Assembly (NCBI RefSeq): GCF_902506165.1
Contig: NZ_LR733817.1
Location: forward strand, 1,897,947 to 1,961,946
From: Bosea sp. 29B
GTDB lineage: Bacteria; Pseudomonadota; Alphaproteobacteria; Rhizobiales; Beijerinckiaceae
Direction: 5' to 3'
Length of the DNA stretch: 64,000 bases
Shown: in pieces, positions 61,205 to 64,000 of the stretch
Position numbering within the stretch: position 1 is the first letter of the stretch
Layout of the letters: each line of letters starts with the position of its first letter
Notes under the pieces: generated by a model
Told to the model about the DNA's origin: nothing
The model's database searches: none
The model's input: only the letters and a program-made list of their open reading frames with translations
Position numbers and translations under genes: made by a program

Positions 61205-64000
61205 ATGGCCGGTACGCAGCAGACTTCGCAAGGCGCCGCGGCAGCCGAGCCCGAACTCAGGGCGGTCGCCCTCGACGACAAATACGATCTCTCCAAGCAG
61301 CAGATCTTCCTGACCGGCACGCAGGCCATCGCCCGCATGCTCCTGGTCCAGCACGAGCGCGATCGGCAAGCGGGCCTGAACACCGCCGGCTTCGTCTCCG
61401 GCTATCGCGGCTCGCCGCTCGGTGGGCTCGACCAGCAGCTCGCCCGCGCCGGCAAACAGCTCAAGCCCGCCAACATCGTGTTCCAGCCGGGCCTCAACGA
61501 GGACCTCGCCGCGACCGCGATCTGGGGCACGCAGCAGGCCGAGCTCTCCGGCGAAGGCAAATACGACGGCGTCTTCGCGCTCTGGTACGGCAAGGGTCCT
61601 GGCGTCGACCGCACCGGCGACGTCTTCCGTCACGGCAACATGGCCGGCACCTCCCGTCATGGCGGCGTGCTCTGCCTGCTCGGCGACGACCATACGGCGG
61701 AATCCTCGACCAACGCCCACCAGACCGAATTCGTCCTGGTCGACCGGATGATGCCGATCCTGAACCCGGCCGGCGTCCAGGAGATCATGGACTATTCCCT
61801 GCACGGCTTTGCGCTCTCGCGCTTCGCCAGCGTCTGGGTCGGCCTGAAATGCGTCAAGGACAACATCGAATCGACCGCCTCGGTCGACGGCTCGATCGAC
61901 CGGGTCAGCATCGCGATCCCCGATGATTTCGTCATGCCGCCGGGTGGCCTCAGCATTCGCCGCGAGCTCGATTTCCTCGACCAGGAGAAGCGGCTGCACC
62001 TGCACAAGCGCGCCGCGATCCTCGCATACCTGCGCGCCAACAAGCTCAACCAGACGATCCTCTCCGGCGGCCAGGCGCCGCGCATCGGCATCATCACCGT
62101 CGGCAAGTCCTATCTCGACGTACGCCAGGCGCTGGAGGAGCTCGGCCTCGACGAGGTCCGCGCCAATGATCTCGGCATCCGCCTGTTCAAGATCGCCTGC
62201 CCCTGGCCGCTCGATCCGCAGGAGCTGAAGGACTTCGCAGGAGGACTCGACCTCGTGATGGTCGTCGAGGAGAAGCGCTCGTTGATCGAGGTGCAGTTGC
62301 GCGAGGAGCTTTACGGCACCGCCCATCAGCCCATGGTGATCGGCAAGAAGGACGAGCAGGGCGAGTGGCTCTTCCCCGTCCATGGCGCGCTCAATCCGAA
62401 CGACATCGCCATCGCGCTCGGTGCCCGCTTGCTCCAGTACCGCGGCGATCCAGCCCTCAGGACCCGCCTCGAGGAGATCGCCGCGGCGCAAGGCCGGCTC
62501 GCTGAGGCGATCGAGGTCGCGAAGCGCACCCCCTATTTCTGCTCGGGCTGCCCGCACAACTCCTCGACTGTCGTGCCCGAGGGTTCGCGCGCCTATGCCG
62601 GCATCGGCTGCCATTACATGGTGCAGTGGATGGACCGCGACACCACCGGCTTCACCCAGATGGGCGGCGAGGGCGCCAACTGGGTCGGTGAAGCCCCGTT
62701 CTCGAAACGCGGCCACGTCTTCCAGAATCTCGGCGACGGCACCTATACCCATTCCGGCTCGCTCGCGATCCGCTGGGCCGTCGCGAGCGGCGTCAACATC
62801 ACCTACAAGCTGCTCTACAACGACGCTGTCGCCATGACCGGCGGCCAGCAGGCCGAAGGGCATCTGTCGCCCGACCAGATGGCCCGCCAGGTCGCGGCCG
62901 AGGGCGTCTCGCGCATCGCGGTGGTCTCCGACGATCCGGACAAGTATCCGGCCGGGACGCTCTGGCCTCTGGGAACCACCCTGCACCACCGCGACGATCT
63001 CGACGCCGTCCAGCGCGAGCTTGCGACCGCCAGCGGCGTCTCGCTGCTGCTCTACGACCAGACCTGCGCCACCGAAAAGCGCCGCCGGCGCAAGCGCGGC
63101 GCCTATCCCGATCCGGACAAGCGCATCATCGTCAATGAGCTGGTCTGCGAGGGCTGCGGCGATTGCGGGGTCAAGTCCAACTGCGTCTCGGTCCAACCGC
63201 TTGAGACCGAGTTCGGTCGCAAGCGCCAGATCGACCAGTCGAACTGCAACAAGGACTTCTCCTGCGTGAAGGGTTTTTGCCCTTCCTTCGTCACCGTGCA
63301 TGGCGCGCGGCCGAAGAAGGCGGAGCCGCGTACGCTGGATGCTTCCACGCTCGGTGCCGGCGACCTGCCGGATCCCAAGGTGCCGGCGCTCGACCGGAAT
63401 TTCGCGATCGTCGTCACCGGCGTCGGCGGCACCGGCGTCGTCACCATCGGCGCGATCCTCGGCATGGCCGCGCATCTGGAAGGCAAGGGCTGCGGCATGA
63501 TCGACATGGCCGGCCTCGCCCAGAAGGGCGGCGCGGTCTTCAGCCATGTCCGCCTCGCCCCGACGCCGGACGAAATCCACGCCATCCGCGTCGCGGCCGG
63601 CCAGGCCGACCTCGTGCTCGGCTGCGACCTCACCGTCACCGGCTCGAAGAAGGTGCTGGGCGCGATCCGTCCCGGCTCGACCGTGGTGGTCAACACCGCT
63701 GAAAGCCTGCCGGGCGACTTCACGCGGAATGCCGATTTCTCGCTGCCGACCGAGCGGCTGAAGCGGGCGATCGTCTCGGCCTCCGGCCGCGACAATACCC
63801 ATCTCGTCGATGCGACCGCTGCAGCCGTCTCCTTCCTCGGCAATGCCATCGCCGCCAACATGTTCATGCTCGGCTATGCCTGGCAGCATGGCGGCGTACC
63901 GCTCTCGCGGGCCTCGCTGCTGCGGGCGATCGAGCTCAACGGTGAAGCCGTGGCGATGAACAGGCAGGCTTTCGAGCTCGGCCGCCGCGCCGCGCATGAT
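61205..64000 (+). CDS. Fused indolepyruvate ferredoxin oxidoreductase (3' truncated by window end)
   Basis: 932 codons are visible and the frame is open to the last base, so about 200 residues may be missing. Order: an N-terminal IorA-like TPP-dependent part (FVSGYRGSPLGGLDQQL; GKGPGVDRTGDVFRHGNMAGTS; FCSGCPHNSSTVVPEGSRAYAGIGCHYM), a 4Fe-4S ferredoxin-like Cys segment (VCEGCGDCGVKSNC; NCNKDFSCVKGFCPSF), and the IorB-like gamma domain (VTGVGGTGVVTIGAILGMAAHLEGKG). It oxidatively decarboxylates aryl or branched 2-oxoacids from amino-acid breakdown to acyl-CoA. ATG at 61205 follows GGGAGG by 6 nt. Confidence 0.93.
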   Translation, partial: MAGTQQTSQGAAAAEPELRAVALDDKYDLSKQQIFLTGTQAIARMLLVQHERDRQAGLNTAGFVSGYRGSPLGGLDQQLARAGKQLKPANIVFQPGLNEDLAATAIWGTQQAELSGEGKYDGVFALWYGKGPGVDRTGDVFRHGNMAGTSRHGGVLCLLGDDHTAESSTNAHQTEFVLVDRMMPILNPAGVQEIMDYSLHGFALSRFASVWVGLKCVKDNIESTASVDGSIDRVSIAIPDDFVMPPGGLSIRRELDFLDQEKRLHLHKRAAILAYLRANKLNQTILSGGQAPRIGIITVGKSYLDVRQALEELGLDEVRANDLGIRLFKIACPWPLDPQELKDFAGGLDLVMVVEEKRSLIEVQLREELYGTAHQPMVIGKKDEQGEWLFPVHGALNPNDIAIALGARLLQYRGDPALRTRLEEIAAAQGRLAEAIEVAKRTPYFCSGCPHNSSTVVPEGSRAYAGIGCHYMVQWMDRDTTGFTQMGGEGANWVGEAPFSKRGHVFQNLGDGTYTHSGSLAIRWAVASGVNITYKLLYNDAVAMTGGQQAEGHLSPDQMARQVAAEGVSRIAVVSDDPDKYPAGTLWPLGTTLHHRDDLDAVQRELATASGVSLLLYDQTCATEKRRRRKRGAYPDPDKRIIVNELVCEGCGDCGVKSNCVSVQPLETEFGRKRQIDQSNCNKDFSCVKGFCPSFVTVHGARPKKAEPRTLDASTLGAGDLPDPKVPALDRNFAIVVTGVGGTGVVTIGAILGMAAHLEGKGCGMIDMAGLAQKGGAVFSHVRLAPTPDEIHAIRVAAGQADLVLGCDLTVTGSKKVLGAIRPGSTVVVNTAESLPGDFTRNADFSLPTERLKRAIVSASGRDNTHLVDATAAAVSFLGNAIAANMFMLGYAWQHGGVPLSRASLLRAIELNGEAVAMNRQAFELGRRAAHD

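Noticed and set aside
61115..63997. Minus-strand open frame of about 960 codons at the window end
   Set aside because: It is the antisense shadow of the indolepyruvate oxidoreductase gene, whose TPP and Fe-S motifs are clear on the plus strand.
1..64000. CRISPR array, prophage, integron or insertion sequence
   Set aside because: No regularly spaced repeats, cas genes, integrase, phage structural genes or transposases were found on either strand; the repeats seen are short palindromic elements.

Overview
The window is about 64 kb of GC-rich, densely coded chromosome with no rRNA, tRNA, CRISPR array, phage or transposase that I can see. Gene content (PhnF-controlled C-P lyase operon, HmuTUV, a Bug receptor, a TAXI-TRAP transporter, cobalt nitrile hydratase, CtrA-type motifs) and the many short palindromic repeats suggest a free-living alphaproteobacterium of the Hyphomicrobiales, perhaps near Bosea or Methylobacterium. 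This placement comes from gene families, not from a search.

Layout. 1-6850: the C-terminus of penicillin-binding protein 1C, an orphan Bug-family binding protein, and an RND efflux pump with its adaptor, divergent from a TetR repressor across a perfect operator-like dyad. 6930-10680: phosphonate importer phnCDEE behind a textbook Pho box. 10780-16414: GST, two small-molecule transporters, a LysR regulator, arabinose-5-phosphate isomerase and an outer-membrane beta-barrel protein. 16428-24429: C-P lyase genes phnGHIJKL-phnM-DUF1045-hexapeptide transferase on the minus strand, divergent from the GntR regulator phnF. 24451-25707: serA. 25827-29860: heme uptake hmuTUV, divergent from an IsdG-like heme-degrading monooxygenase and a HutX-like heme carrier. 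30101-39187: envelope and sugar-nucleotide genes (flippase-like protein, phosphatase, ppa, galU, galE, lytic transglycosylase, SGNH protein) and a YcaQ-type DNA glycosylase.

39273-47549: zinc-related genes (WD40 protein, COG0523 GTPase, a zinc-type ABC importer and a tiny His-rich membrane protein, with two Zur-like sites), interrupted by a B12-binding radical SAM protein and a PsiF protein. 47691-53536: glucan biosynthesis protein, a TAXI-TRAP transporter with a terminator between binding protein and permease, and DUF1850. 53648-58136: a nitrile/amide catabolic operon (gamma-glutamyltransferase/oxamate-amidohydrolase-like protein, amidase, cobalt nitrile hydratase alpha, beta and accessory protein). 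58216-64000: a periplasmic DUF6454 protein, a NicO/DUF1007 nickel-cobalt exporter or importer pair, and the first 932 codons of a fused indolepyruvate ferredoxin oxidoreductase that runs off the end.

How it fits together: the phosphonate genes are split into a PhoB-type transport operon and a PhnF-type catabolic operon. Metal handling (heme iron, zinc, cobalt) is a second theme, and the cobalt transporter lies close to the cobalt nitrile hydratase. At least eight palindromic repeat elements lie in gaps, inside operons, and once inside a reading frame.
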